A stretch of DNA of 52,875 nucleotides, from contig NZ_GL892076.1 in the NCBI RefSeq assembly GCF_000213975.1, forward strand, positions 1,713,196 to 1,766,070. Direction: 5' to 3'. Below the pieces are notes generated by a model, which saw nothing but the letters and a program-made list of their open reading frames with translations, made no database searches and was not told the DNA's origin. Both the position numbers and the translations under genes were made by a program. Position 1 is the first letter of the stretch. Each line of letters starts with the position of its first letter. This DNA is from Centipeda periodontii DSM 2778 (GTDB lineage: Bacteria; Bacillota; Negativicutes; Selenomonadales; Selenomonadaceae). Shown here piece by piece: positions 31,801 through 38,735 of the stretch.

Positions 31801-32152
31801 CATCGCGAAAGACATCGACCACATAGCCGACAATAAAAGAATTTTTCTTGGCATCGTCATAGAATTCGAGAGCGATGTAAGAGGTAAACTCATCCGTGCG
31901 CAGATACTGCACGCCCTCTGCCTTGATCTTGCCGCGCAGATAGTGGATGAGCGTTCTCCGCGCCTCCTGTGTCGCGGCGGCGTTGAAGCGCGTCTGCGTT
32001 TGACTGCCAATGAAGAGATACTGCAGCGCGTCGAGCAGCGTGGACTTGCCCGCGCCGCTGTGTCCGGACAGCATCGTTGCGGAGCCAAAAGAAATCTCAT
32101 CTTCATCAAAATAATGCCAGTTAATTACCTTCATTTTCCGCAGTTTCTTCAT
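28832..32152 (-). CDS. jetC: Wadjet system SMC-like ATPase JetC
   Basis: This 1106-residue SMC/MukB-like motor of the Wadjet complex is thought to extrude DNA loops. Walker A GHSGAGKST is at residues 30-38, the ABC signature SGGE at about 995, and Walker B LTVFDEAFNKMD at about 1025. Between the ATPase halves lie long heptad-rich coiled coils (for example QKEMCHDRLKALQVKLREQEHLSERRN) and a globular hinge-like centre. I chose ATG 32152 because AAAGGAGG sits 6 nt before it. The longer frame to 32293 overlaps jetB deeply and lacks a site. It overlaps jetB by 32 nt and jetD by 32 nt, which points to tight stoichiometric control. Confidence 0.92.
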   Translation of the reverse strand: MKKLRKMKVINWHYFDEDEISFGSATMLSGHSGAGKSTLLDALQYLFIGSQTQTRFNAAATQEARRTLIHYLRGKIKAEGVQYLRTDEFTSYIALEFYDDAKKNSFIVGYVVDVFRDDSLQEEFFLLDQRTLSDVEFRNADGVLYTREAFHRRYAHGSSVFETGKKQWQRRLMNRLGQLSARFLPAFSRALAFRPIDQVRDFIYEYILLPRDLKLDVLREVFYSYQKFERDLQGLRAQKRQLESLQENYDSYCKWRDTACEQEFVLLSFRHRNDEEKLEAGRQQKEMCHDRLKALQVKLREQEHLSERRNLEQQEAYAAWQGNDTKRRRDALLEKQAACEEKRRALTDAHRRMQKELLRESEGARALSAYPAGTFFALPDGMDAALTELAATLAYVGGDSIAASEIEPIQEKLRAGGAMLAEIAGTWQRSSLLLEQEQSAIAQRQEELRAEIDGLKRRQRKYRPEMMRLKALLEQRLAGRSKVYVLCEELEILDEAWRDTLEGYLNTQRFDLLVEQETFREALHIYETEKKERHFDGVGLVNTEAEKKYLNRRENGSLANLLQAKNPLAQARIDHLLGTVMQAQDEQEMLAYQSAATKTCMSYKGLVARQIPRRFYEIPYIGAGAIERQLEIRQRELMEVQQRLAGLAEEAERMKRIAPILREPLHRYVNFAEKMTVLSELDTCLAEGKRIESELAAMDLSETERLKSVYEESRRQAEEAARACTATTRELARSESALDQAERVLPLLTRAADEAAAAVRAWRETYPGLCASAESRFSSLVQETRDERTTEERLHSYESSKRGNETRRDNMWQQLLVARERYGLEHGDTGHVYDPDHSYYAQILDRLAATDIPSFEEKAKEALAQSEMEFKAHFIFSMREAIESARHEFRELNYSLDQFQFHKDKYSFIITPSAKYKPFYDAVMTADWEMAGGLFAETDTAANEQAMELFDKLVKGTPEEQEEFSDYRRYLDYDIRITDTAGQTYLYSRVLRQTSGGETQTPFYIAILAAFQQIYSDKTIRLTVFDEAFNKMDEERIKSCIELIKRMKMQLIVAVPDEKLAAIAPLMDQSIIVTNAGNHCFTDELGDVATWEKGMTHGSDTAAKAL

Positions 32153-32720
32153 CGTCTTCCTCCTTTCTCTGTCGGTAAATCTCCAGTTTACGGTGCAGAT
32201 CCGAAAGTTCCTCTCCATCCACGGCAAGGGAGAGTGTATGGAAGAGGCGAATGCGCGCCTCTTCGGAGAGATCACGATCCAATACGTCAGCAAGACGGTA
32301 CTGTTTCGATAGCTGTGTCAGTCGCTGAATCGCGGTTTTCTTGAGATCGGGCAGATGCAGCGCCAGATACTTGGCACGGATCTCGGCAAGTGTCGTCATG
32401 GGAAACGCGCTCAGGTTGAGACCCGTGCGCTTTTCCTCATAGAGGAGGCGTAGCACAAGCAGCCAGATACTCTCCTCCAAGGTCAGCGCACGCCTGTGTG
32501 CCATCCCCGCACTGAGCAACCACACGATCTCATAGCGCTCATCCACGCGAAACTCCCAGCCGATCACCTGAAAGTACTCGGCAATTTCCTCCCGATATCG
32601 CCGTGCCGCAATGTAGAGTTCCGCATCGTGTTCACGCGTCAAAAAATTACACGCCAACAGGGACTGTATGACACTCCGAATCCGCTCACGCTCCTGCTCG
32701 TTTAACAGTTCCAGTTTCAT
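32121..32720 (-). CDS. jetB: Wadjet system subunit JetB (DUF4194)
   Basis: This 199-residue protein matches the MukE-like kite subunit JetB, which with JetA bridges the JetC heads. Recognisable are the N-terminal helix ERERIRSVIQSLLACNFLTREHD, the winged-helix-like ARRYREEIAEYFQVIGWEFRVDERYEIVWL, and LTLEESIWLLVLRLLYEEKR, typical of DUF4194. The tail is acidic (KEEDDEETAENEGN) and its DNA also encodes the start of jetC. The ATG overlaps the jetA stop by 4 nt. Confidence 0.88.
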   Translation of the reverse strand: MKLELLNEQERERIRSVIQSLLACNFLTREHDAELYIAARRYREEIAEYFQVIGWEFRVDERYEIVWLLSAGMAHRRALTLEESIWLLVLRLLYEEKRTGLNLSAFPMTTLAEIRAKYLALHLPDLKKTAIQRLTQLSKQYRLADVLDRDLSEEARIRLFHTLSLAVDGEELSDLHRKLEIYRQRKEEDDEETAENEGN

Positions 32721-34135
32721 TTTCTCTTCTCCCTGCGTCTGACCACGCGGTTGCTGTACCGGAGTGTATCCATCTCCTCGATGTCCTTGTCCTTGCCCAG
32801 CCGATACTTTGCCAAATCATCATGTCCGTAGAGATAGACATAGAGTAATTGCAAGAGGTCGGGATTCTCCTCCTCTCTGAGGCGAGACAACAGTTCACGA
32901 ATCTCCATCGAGCTGCGCTGCCCCAGCACGTCCAAAATCCATGCCTCTATCTTCTGCCGTGAGATGCCGCGTGCAACACGCTCCGCACTTTCACGCCGTA
33001 CGCGCTCTCGCATCATTTCGTCAACCTCACGCACAGGCGTGCCCGCGCTTGGCTCCAAAACGCGCTTTTTGCGCGGTACATAGCGCGATGACGGCAGAAG
33101 CATATTCATCGTCTGCAGATGAAAGAGACGCGGCAGTCCCTCTATTTCCTGCCCCTGCTCGCGCGCCTCGGAAATGGCGAGGAGCGTACCTGCGATCATG
33201 CTTTCCGTGCGCGCACTCCCCGCCTGCTGCAAATAGAGTGCGCGCTCATAGGAGGCTCTTACATACTGATTGTGACGGCGGTCAATCTGTGCGAACATAT
33301 CATCGAGCCCCCGATAGATCTCCTCGATGGCATGGAGCGATGCGTTCATGCGGTATTCCGCCGCCTCCATCGAGTCGGCAAGCTGACGGCGTACAGCGTC
33401 CTCGCAAAGTGCACGCAGGCGCTCTTTATTCTGCCGGATCTCCTGTACCTCCTGCAGGATGCGGATGCGATAGCGCGAGACATGATCCGATGTCTTGAGG
33501 CGATGGTAGCTGCGATCTACAATATCCGCCCGATATTCGACAAAATGGTGGGAGAGCACTTCCTGCAGGCTTGTCTGCGCGGACACCTGCTCCATCTTGT
33601 TCTTGATGTTGTTCAAGAGAATCCGCAGTTCCTCGACGAACTCTTCGGCGAGCCGCTCCGCCTCGAGCACCGCCATGCTCGGCTGCACCTTTGCTGCCTC
33701 CCCCGAGAGCACCTGATAGGTCGTAAAGGCAAAGCGCTGATACTCGACCGCCCGCCCCTCGCATAAATTTGCAAAAAGCCCCCACAAGCGGCTGCTGTAA
33801 TGTGGGAGCAAAATAAATATCTTGAAGTTCTCGCGCTGCTCATAGTCCAGCCAGCCGAATTCCTTCATGCGGCGAATCATATGATTTGCCTTGGCACGCG
33901 ACTCCTCCACGGCTGCATCCTGCCCCGAAAAGTCCTCGTCCTCATACGCAACGCCGGCATCTGCCCAGCTCTCGATGAGCTCCTGAAATTTATCGCGCAG
34001 AATCTCCTGCTCGATCCCAAATTGGGCAAGGCGATACTGCTCATAGAGACAAAGACCTGCCTCCGCATAGATCCGCCGACATTTCCCCGCCAGGAGCCCA
34101 AAGAAACGTTCCGGCAAAACATCAAACAGTTCCAT
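32717..34135 (-). CDS. jetA: Wadjet system subunit JetA (DUF5716-like)
   Basis: This 472-residue protein matches the JetA/MukF-like kleisin subunit in the form found with DUF5716-type Wadjet systems. It begins MELFDVLPERFFGLLAGKCRRIYAE, has a helical middle (RILLNNIKNKMEQVSAQTSLQEVLSHHFVEYRADIVDRSYHRLKTSDHVSRYRIRI interrupted by loops) and a basic C-terminal winged-helix-like region ending RRREKRK. First of jetABCD; 17 nt separate it from the plsC stop, with only a weak GGGA site, so it may rely on read-through and coupling from the plsC message. The exact Wadjet type (I, II or III) cannot be settled here. The JetA form suggests the DUF5716 type. Confidence 0.87.
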   Translation of the reverse strand: MELFDVLPERFFGLLAGKCRRIYAEAGLCLYEQYRLAQFGIEQEILRDKFQELIESWADAGVAYEDEDFSGQDAAVEESRAKANHMIRRMKEFGWLDYEQRENFKIFILLPHYSSRLWGLFANLCEGRAVEYQRFAFTTYQVLSGEAAKVQPSMAVLEAERLAEEFVEELRILLNNIKNKMEQVSAQTSLQEVLSHHFVEYRADIVDRSYHRLKTSDHVSRYRIRILQEVQEIRQNKERLRALCEDAVRRQLADSMEAAEYRMNASLHAIEEIYRGLDDMFAQIDRRHNQYVRASYERALYLQQAGSARTESMIAGTLLAISEAREQGQEIEGLPRLFHLQTMNMLLPSSRYVPRKKRVLEPSAGTPVREVDEMMRERVRRESAERVARGISRQKIEAWILDVLGQRSSMEIRELLSRLREEENPDLLQLLYVYLYGHDDLAKYRLGKDKDIEEMDTLRYSNRVVRRREKRK

Positions 34136-34152
34136 GATCCCGTCTCACTCTC

Positions 34153-34755
34153 TTATTTTTGCGCAAGTTCTTCCTTCATCCGCGCAATATGTCCCATGAT
34201 CTCCTCGGAGAACGCATCGAGCGACTCCTTGCTCTTACGATCGCCGTGAAATGTGATCGGCTCGCCGTACATGATGCGCAGCTGCGGGATGAGTCCGCCG
34301 TTCGCAAAGATGCGGTGCGTGTTCAGGATGGCGACGGGCACGATCGGCGCCCCCGTCATGGCGGCAATGAGAGCGACGCCCGCCTCCGCCTTTTGGAGCT
34401 CGCCCGTCTTGCTGCGTGTCCCCTCGGGGAAGAGTCCCAAGATACGCCCCTCTTTGAGTACCGCGACCGCCGCCTTGATGGCACCGCGGTCGGACGCGCC
34501 GCGCTTCACGGGAAAGGCATGACAGCGGCGAATCGCCGCGCCGAAGATCGAATTCTCGAACAGCTCGATCTTCGCCATATAGCTGACGGGGCGCTCGATG
34601 AGACTCGCCATCAGCGGCGGATCGATATTGCTCGCATGGTTCGCCGCAAGGATCACCGCGCCCTCTGCGGGGATGTTCTCACGTCCGTAGACGCGCGTGC
34701 GAAATACCGTATAGAAAAATAGCCGAAATACAATCTGTAAAAATCCGTACAGCAT
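34153..34755 (-). CDS. plsC: 1-acyl-sn-glycerol-3-phosphate acyltransferase
   Basis: PlsC acylates lysophosphatidic acid to phosphatidic acid at the inner membrane. The 200-residue protein has a hydrophobic N-terminus (LYGFLQIVFRLFFYTVF), the catalytic HX4D motif NHASNID (His40, Asp45), PVKRGASDRGAIKAA and substrate motif LFPEGTRS. GGGGAC lies ahead of ATG. It follows cmk by 12 nt, a pairing seen in many Firmicutes, and here leads straight into the Wadjet genes. Confidence 0.95.
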   Translation of the reverse strand: MLYGFLQIVFRLFFYTVFRTRVYGRENIPAEGAVILAANHASNIDPPLMASLIERPVSYMAKIELFENSIFGAAIRRCHAFPVKRGASDRGAIKAAVAVLKEGRILGLFPEGTRSKTGELQKAEAGVALIAAMTGAPIVPVAILNTHRIFANGGLIPQLRIMYGEPITFHGDRKSKESLDAFSEEIMGHIARMKEELAQK

Positions 34756-34767
34756 GACCGTCCCCGC

Positions 34768-35421
34768 CTATTCCGAAAGTTCCATAATGCGGGCAACAAC
34801 CGCGTCGATGGAGAGCGCGGTCGAGTCGAGCAGAATGGCATCCTCTGCCTGACGCAGCGGTGAGATCGCACGCTCACTGTCCTGCTTGTCGCGCGATGCA
34901 ATCTCCTTTTTCAGGTCATCGAAGTCCACCGCATAGCCCTTTTCCTTCATCTCATCATAGCGACGCCGCGCACGTTCCTCGACGGAGGCCGTAAGAAAGA
35001 TCTTTACATCGGCGTTCGGCAGCACATTCGTCCCAATATCACGCCCATCCATCACGACTGCACCATCCGCCGCCATTGCGCGCTGCAGCTCCACCATCTT
35101 CTCACGCACAGGACCAAGTGCAGCGACACGAGAGACGATGTGTGTGACCTCAGGCGTGCGGATCTCTCCCGTCACATCCGTGCCGTCGACCGTGACGCGT
35201 GTGCCGCTGTCCGTGCAGGCAAGGCGCACGTCAATGCCCTCGACAGCGCGCAGGATCGCCTCATCCGTCGCCTCCGACGACTGCTGCAGCGTCTTCCACG
35301 CGACAGCGCGGTACATTGCACCCGTGTCGATGTATGTATAGCCCAACTTCTCTGCAACGATCTTTGCAACGGTACTCTTGCCCGCACCCGCAGGGCCATC
35401 AATCGCTATCACACGCTTCAT
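34768..35421 (-). CDS. cmk: Cytidylate kinase
   Basis: Cmk phosphorylates CMP and dCMP. The 217 residues carry the P-loop IDGPAGAGKSTVAK, TYIDTGAMYRAVAW, a central VVMDGRDIGTNVLPNADVKIFLTAS and KEIASRDKQDSERAISPLRQAEDAI with the lid arginines. GGAGG lies 8 nt before ATG, and the aroA stop is just upstream. Housekeeping member of the aroA - cmk - plsC operon. Confidence 0.97.
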   Translation of the reverse strand: MKRVIAIDGPAGAGKSTVAKIVAEKLGYTYIDTGAMYRAVAWKTLQQSSEATDEAILRAVEGIDVRLACTDSGTRVTVDGTDVTGEIRTPEVTHIVSRVAALGPVREKMVELQRAMAADGAVVMDGRDIGTNVLPNADVKIFLTASVEERARRRYDEMKEKGYAVDFDDLKKEIASRDKQDSERAISPLRQAEDAILLDSTALSIDAVVARIMELSE

Positions 35422-35433
35422 ATCACAATCCTC

Positions 35434-36741
35434 CTAGCTCATCCGTTCCATCTCGGAAAAAAATGTCGGGTAGGAAATATTCACACTGTCCGGGTCTTCA
35501 ATTAAGACGCCCTCTGCCGCTGCACCGAGTACGGCAAGCGACATCGCCATGCGATGATCGCCGTAACTTTTGACCTGCGCCCTTTGCGGCTTCGCTTTCC
35601 CGTGGATCAGGAGACCGTCCTCCCGCTCCTCGATGCTGCCGGGCGCAAGTTTTTGGAACTCCGTTGCAACGGCGTGGAGTCGGTCGGTCTCCTTGACGCG
35701 AAGCTCGCCCGCACCCGTGATGACCGTATCTCCCTCGGCAAAGAGTGCGGCGACGGCGAGAATCGGAATCTCGTCGATAAGGCGCGGCATAATCTCCGCA
35801 CCGAAGGAAGTGCCGCGCAGCTCTGCTGCCTCGACCGCGAGGTCGGCAACGCGTTCACCGCCGCTCGTTCGCTCATTCTGCACCGAGATATGCGCGCCCA
35901 TCTCCGTGAGCACATCCAGAATCCCCGTGCGCGTCGGATTGATGCCGACATTCTTGAGCAGCAAACGGCTGCCCGCGATGATACTGCCCGCAACGAGGAA
36001 GTACGCCGCCGAGCTGATGTCACCGGGTACGGTAATCTCCTCCGGCGCACGATAGCCGCCGTCCTCCACAGGAAAAACAGTGACACTCGTCCCGCTGCGC
36101 TCGAGGCGAACGCCGAAGCCCGCAAGCATCTGCTCCGTGTGGTCGCGTGAAACGTACGGCTCCGTGACGGTCGTCGGTCCATCTCCATAGAGTCCTGCGA
36201 GCAGGATCGCAGATTTGACCTGTGCGCTCGCAACGGGGCTCTCGTAATGAATGCCGTGCAGCTTTTCCCCCGTTGGTACGATGGTGAGCGGGAGGTTATT
36301 GTTTCCGCTGCGCCCGTAAATCCGCGCGCCCATCTGCGAGAGCGGCAGGAGCACGCGCCCCATCGGGCGGCGCGTCAGCGAAGCGTCACCGCTGAACACG
36401 GAGAGAAACGGCTGCGGCGCAAGGAGCCCCATCATGAGGCGCAGTGTCGTCCCCGAGTTTCCCGCATCGAGTACGGTCATCGGCTCGGACAGCCCGTGCA
36501 GACCTTTTCCCGTAACAATCAGTTCGTTCTCATTCAAAAATTCGATTGCTGTGCCAAGCGCACGCATCACGCCAACGGTTGACAGGCAGTCCTCTGCATG
36601 GAGAAAGTTTTTGATATGCACGGGTGTATCGCCAAGCCCCGCAAACATAACGCTGCGATGTGAGATGGATTTGTCCCCCGGAATCGTCAGTTCGCCCTGC
36701 CATCCGGACTGTGCCGCCTCTACGATTCTCAGCTCCGCCAT
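35434..36741 (-). CDS. aroA: 3-phosphoshikimate 1-carboxyvinyltransferase (EPSP synthase)
   Basis: AroA joins shikimate-3-phosphate and phosphoenolpyruvate, the sixth step of the shikimate pathway. The 435 or so residues show the substrate Lys in TIPGDKSISHRSVMFAGLG, LDAGNSGTTLRLMMGLLA, LTRRPMGRVLLPLSQMGARI and GDHRMAMSLAVLG. GDKSISHR and LDAGNSGTTLR are the two family signatures. The PEP-binding loop reads GNSGTTLR, where glyphosate-tolerant class II enzymes usually have Ala instead of the second Gly, so sensitivity cannot be called here. ATG 36741 lies 6 nt downstream of the preceding stop region, with AAGGGG upstream. The longer frame to 36768 overlaps that gene. Confidence 0.96.
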   Translation of the reverse strand: MAELRIVEAAQSGWQGELTIPGDKSISHRSVMFAGLGDTPVHIKNFLHAEDCLSTVGVMRALGTAIEFLNENELIVTGKGLHGLSEPMTVLDAGNSGTTLRLMMGLLAPQPFLSVFSGDASLTRRPMGRVLLPLSQMGARIYGRSGNNNLPLTIVPTGEKLHGIHYESPVASAQVKSAILLAGLYGDGPTTVTEPYVSRDHTEQMLAGFGVRLERSGTSVTVFPVEDGGYRAPEEITVPGDISSAAYFLVAGSIIAGSRLLLKNVGINPTRTGILDVLTEMGAHISVQNERTSGGERVADLAVEAAELRGTSFGAEIMPRLIDEIPILAVAALFAEGDTVITGAGELRVKETDRLHAVATEFQKLAPGSIEEREDGLLIHGKAKPQRAQVKSYGDHRMAMSLAVLGAAAEGVLIEDPDSVNISYPTFFSEMERMS

Positions 36742-36746
36742 TCTGT

Positions 36747-38000
36747 TCAAGCCCCTTCCAAGTTCCATACACTGTGGACACCTGCGGCATGCCCCATCGA
36801 AAACGCCGCCTGCAAGTTATAGCCGCCTGTGTACGCGTCGACATCGACCAACTCTCCGGCAAAGTATAGATTGCGCACAATCTTCGATTCCATCGTGCGC
36901 GGGTTGATCTCACGCGTTGCGACCCCTCCCGCCGTCACAATTGCCTCGGCGATGGGACGCGTCCCCACGATCGTCAGCGGGAGCGCCTGCAAGATATGCA
37001 CAAGGCGTTCACGTTCCTTTGATGAAATCTGTCCGACGATGCGCTCGGGTGCAAGCCCCGCCGCATTCAGCACAATGTCGATCAAACGCTTTGGCAGGAG
37101 ATCGACCATGCCGTTGTGGAGCTGTTTCTGCTCGTATGCTGCAAAATCCCGCTCCACACGCTCCCGCAATTTTTCATGCGTCAACGCCGGTTTGAGGTTC
37201 AGCCGCAGTTCGATGTCCTTTTGCCCATCCGTTAGAAGTTCCGATGCGCGGCGGCTCAGCTGGAGGATGATCGGACCCGTCACCCCGAAATGCGTAAAGA
37301 GCATTTCTCCGAAAAAGTCCTGTTCTTTTTTTCCCGCATGATACAGTGTCGCGCGCACGTTCCGCAGCGACAGCCCCTGCACATCCCTGACCCACGTTTC
37401 CTGCGTCACAAGGGGAACAAGCGCAGGAAAGATCGGTGTGACCGTGTGTCCTGCCGCGCGTGCAAGCGCATAGCCGTCCCCCGTGGATCCCGTCGCAGGA
37501 TAGGAGGCGCCGCCCGTTGCAAGAATTACGGCTGCCGCCTCGATGCACGTTCCGTCCGCAAGACGGACGCCACGCACGGTATTGGCGTCGAAGATAAGTT
37601 CACACACGGTCGCATTCGTACGAATCTCCACGTTGTGATCATGCAGATATTTCAGCATCGCGTCCACCACATCGAGGGCACGGTCACTCTGCGGAAAGAC
37701 GCGGTTTCCACGCTCCGTCTTAAGCGGAACGCACAGCCCCTCAAAGAATGCGATTACATCGGCATTGTCAAAGGCACGGAGACTGCTGTTGAGAAATCTG
37801 CCGTTTCCCACGACATTTTTGATGATATCAGGAATCTCGTCGGCGCTTGTAACGTTGCAGCGCCCCTTTCCCGTGATCATCATCTTGCGCCCGACGCGCG
37901 GCATTTTCTCAAGGAGCAGAACGTTTCCCCCGTTTTCTGCCGCTGCTGCCGCCGCCATCATGCCTGCCGGTCCCGCGCCCGCCACGATGATCCGCTTCAC
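36747..38000 (-). CDS. FAD-dependent oxidoreductase, HI0933/BaiN-like
   Basis: This protein of about 417 residues belongs to the HI0933/YhiN/BaiN flavoprotein family. FAD-binding Rossmann motif IIVAGAGPAGMMAAAAAAENGGNVLLLEKMPRVGRKMMITGKGRCNVTSADE appears in pieces at the N-terminus (GAGPAGMMAA; EKMPRVGRKMMITGKGRCN). Later come LATGGASYPATGSTGDGYALARAAGH and the C-terminal FAGELVDVDAYTGGYNLQAAFSMGHAAG. The cellular role is unclear in most bacteria; BaiN acts on bile acids in gut clostridia, which need not hold here. The start is taken as GTG 38000 (VKRIIVAGAG) with GGGGG about 9 nt upstream. The gene overlaps the rluB 3' end by 92 nt. Confidence 0.9.
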   Translation of the reverse strand: MKRIIVAGAGPAGMMAAAAAAENGGNVLLLEKMPRVGRKMMITGKGRCNVTSADEIPDIIKNVVGNGRFLNSSLRAFDNADVIAFFEGLCVPLKTERGNRVFPQSDRALDVVDAMLKYLHDHNVEIRTNATVCELIFDANTVRGVRLADGTCIEAAAVILATGGASYPATGSTGDGYALARAAGHTVTPIFPALVPLVTQETWVRDVQGLSLRNVRATLYHAGKKEQDFFGEMLFTHFGVTGPIILQLSRRASELLTDGQKDIELRLNLKPALTHEKLRERVERDFAAYEQKQLHNGMVDLLPKRLIDIVLNAAGLAPERIVGQISSKERERLVHILQALPLTIVGTRPIAEAIVTAGGVATREINPRTMESKIVRNLYFAGELVDVDAYTGGYNLQAAFSMGHAAGVHSVWNLEGA

Positions 38001-38727
38001 TCTCCCGCACCCCCGCAACCACACGTAGTTTCTGAATCTCCTCTGCCGTCAGATGCCGATAGGCACCGCAGGAAAGCCCGCGTAAGGTCAGCTGCGCAAA
38101 TCGGACGCGCCGGAGCGTCATAACGCGACAGCCGATCGCGGCGAACATACGGCGCACCTGTCGGTTGCGCCCCTCATGGATGATTGTCTCGACCACGGTA
38201 CGCCCATCCTCTGCGCGCAATACGCGCAGACGTGCGGGGGCGGTTCTGCCGTCTTCGAGCAGGATTCCACGACGCAGCTGTTCCAGCCCCTCTGCCGTAA
38301 CCTCTCCCATTACCTCTGCATGGTAGACCTTGTCGATCTCATAGCGCGGATGCAGCAGTCCCTGTGTCAATGCGCCGTCATTGGTGATGAGGAGCAGGCC
38401 CTCCGTATCGGCATCGAGCCGTCCCACGGGATAAAGCCGCACGGGAAAATCGGGCAGGAGATCGAGCACCGTTTTGCGCCCACGATCATCCCGCACGGTC
38501 GAGAGATAGCCGCGAGGCTTATTGAGGAGAATATAATATCGCTTTTCATGTCCCTGAATGCGTTTGCCGTCAACGGTAATGACATGCCGCATCGCCTCAT
38601 ACTTCGAGCCGAGTTCTGTCACCACAACACCATCTACCGCAACACGTCCCGCACGGATCATCTCCTCCGCCGCACGGCGCGACGCGACGCCCGCACTGCT
38701 GAGGATTTTCTGCAATCGTTCTTCCAT
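37909..38727 (-). CDS. rluB: RluB/RsuA-family pseudouridine synthase
   Basis: This 272-residue enzyme modifies uridine in 23S rRNA (RluB type), though RsuA- or RluF-like specificity cannot be excluded. The N-terminal S4 RNA-binding domain (ERLQKILSSAGVASRRAAEEMIRAGRVAVDG) is followed by the catalytic domain with LLNKPRGYLSTVRDDRGRKTVLDLL and the Asp in PVGRLDADTEGLLLITNDG, then EGRNRQVRRMFAAIGCRVMTLRRVRF. The fold normally ends near AEEIQKLR. The extra 37 residues (rich in Gly, Arg, Ser) come from DNA that also encodes the flavin-binding start of the next gene. AGGAAA lies 7 nt before ATG. Confidence 0.93.
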   Translation of the reverse strand: MEERLQKILSSAGVASRRAAEEMIRAGRVAVDGVVVTELGSKYEAMRHVITVDGKRIQGHEKRYYILLNKPRGYLSTVRDDRGRKTVLDLLPDFPVRLYPVGRLDADTEGLLLITNDGALTQGLLHPRYEIDKVYHAEVMGEVTAEGLEQLRRGILLEDGRTAPARLRVLRAEDGRTVVETIIHEGRNRQVRRMFAAIGCRVMTLRRVRFAQLTLRGLSCGAYRHLTAEEIQKLRVVAGVRESEADHRGGRGTGRHDGGGSSGRKRGKRSAP

Positions 38728-38735
38728 TTCGTTTC

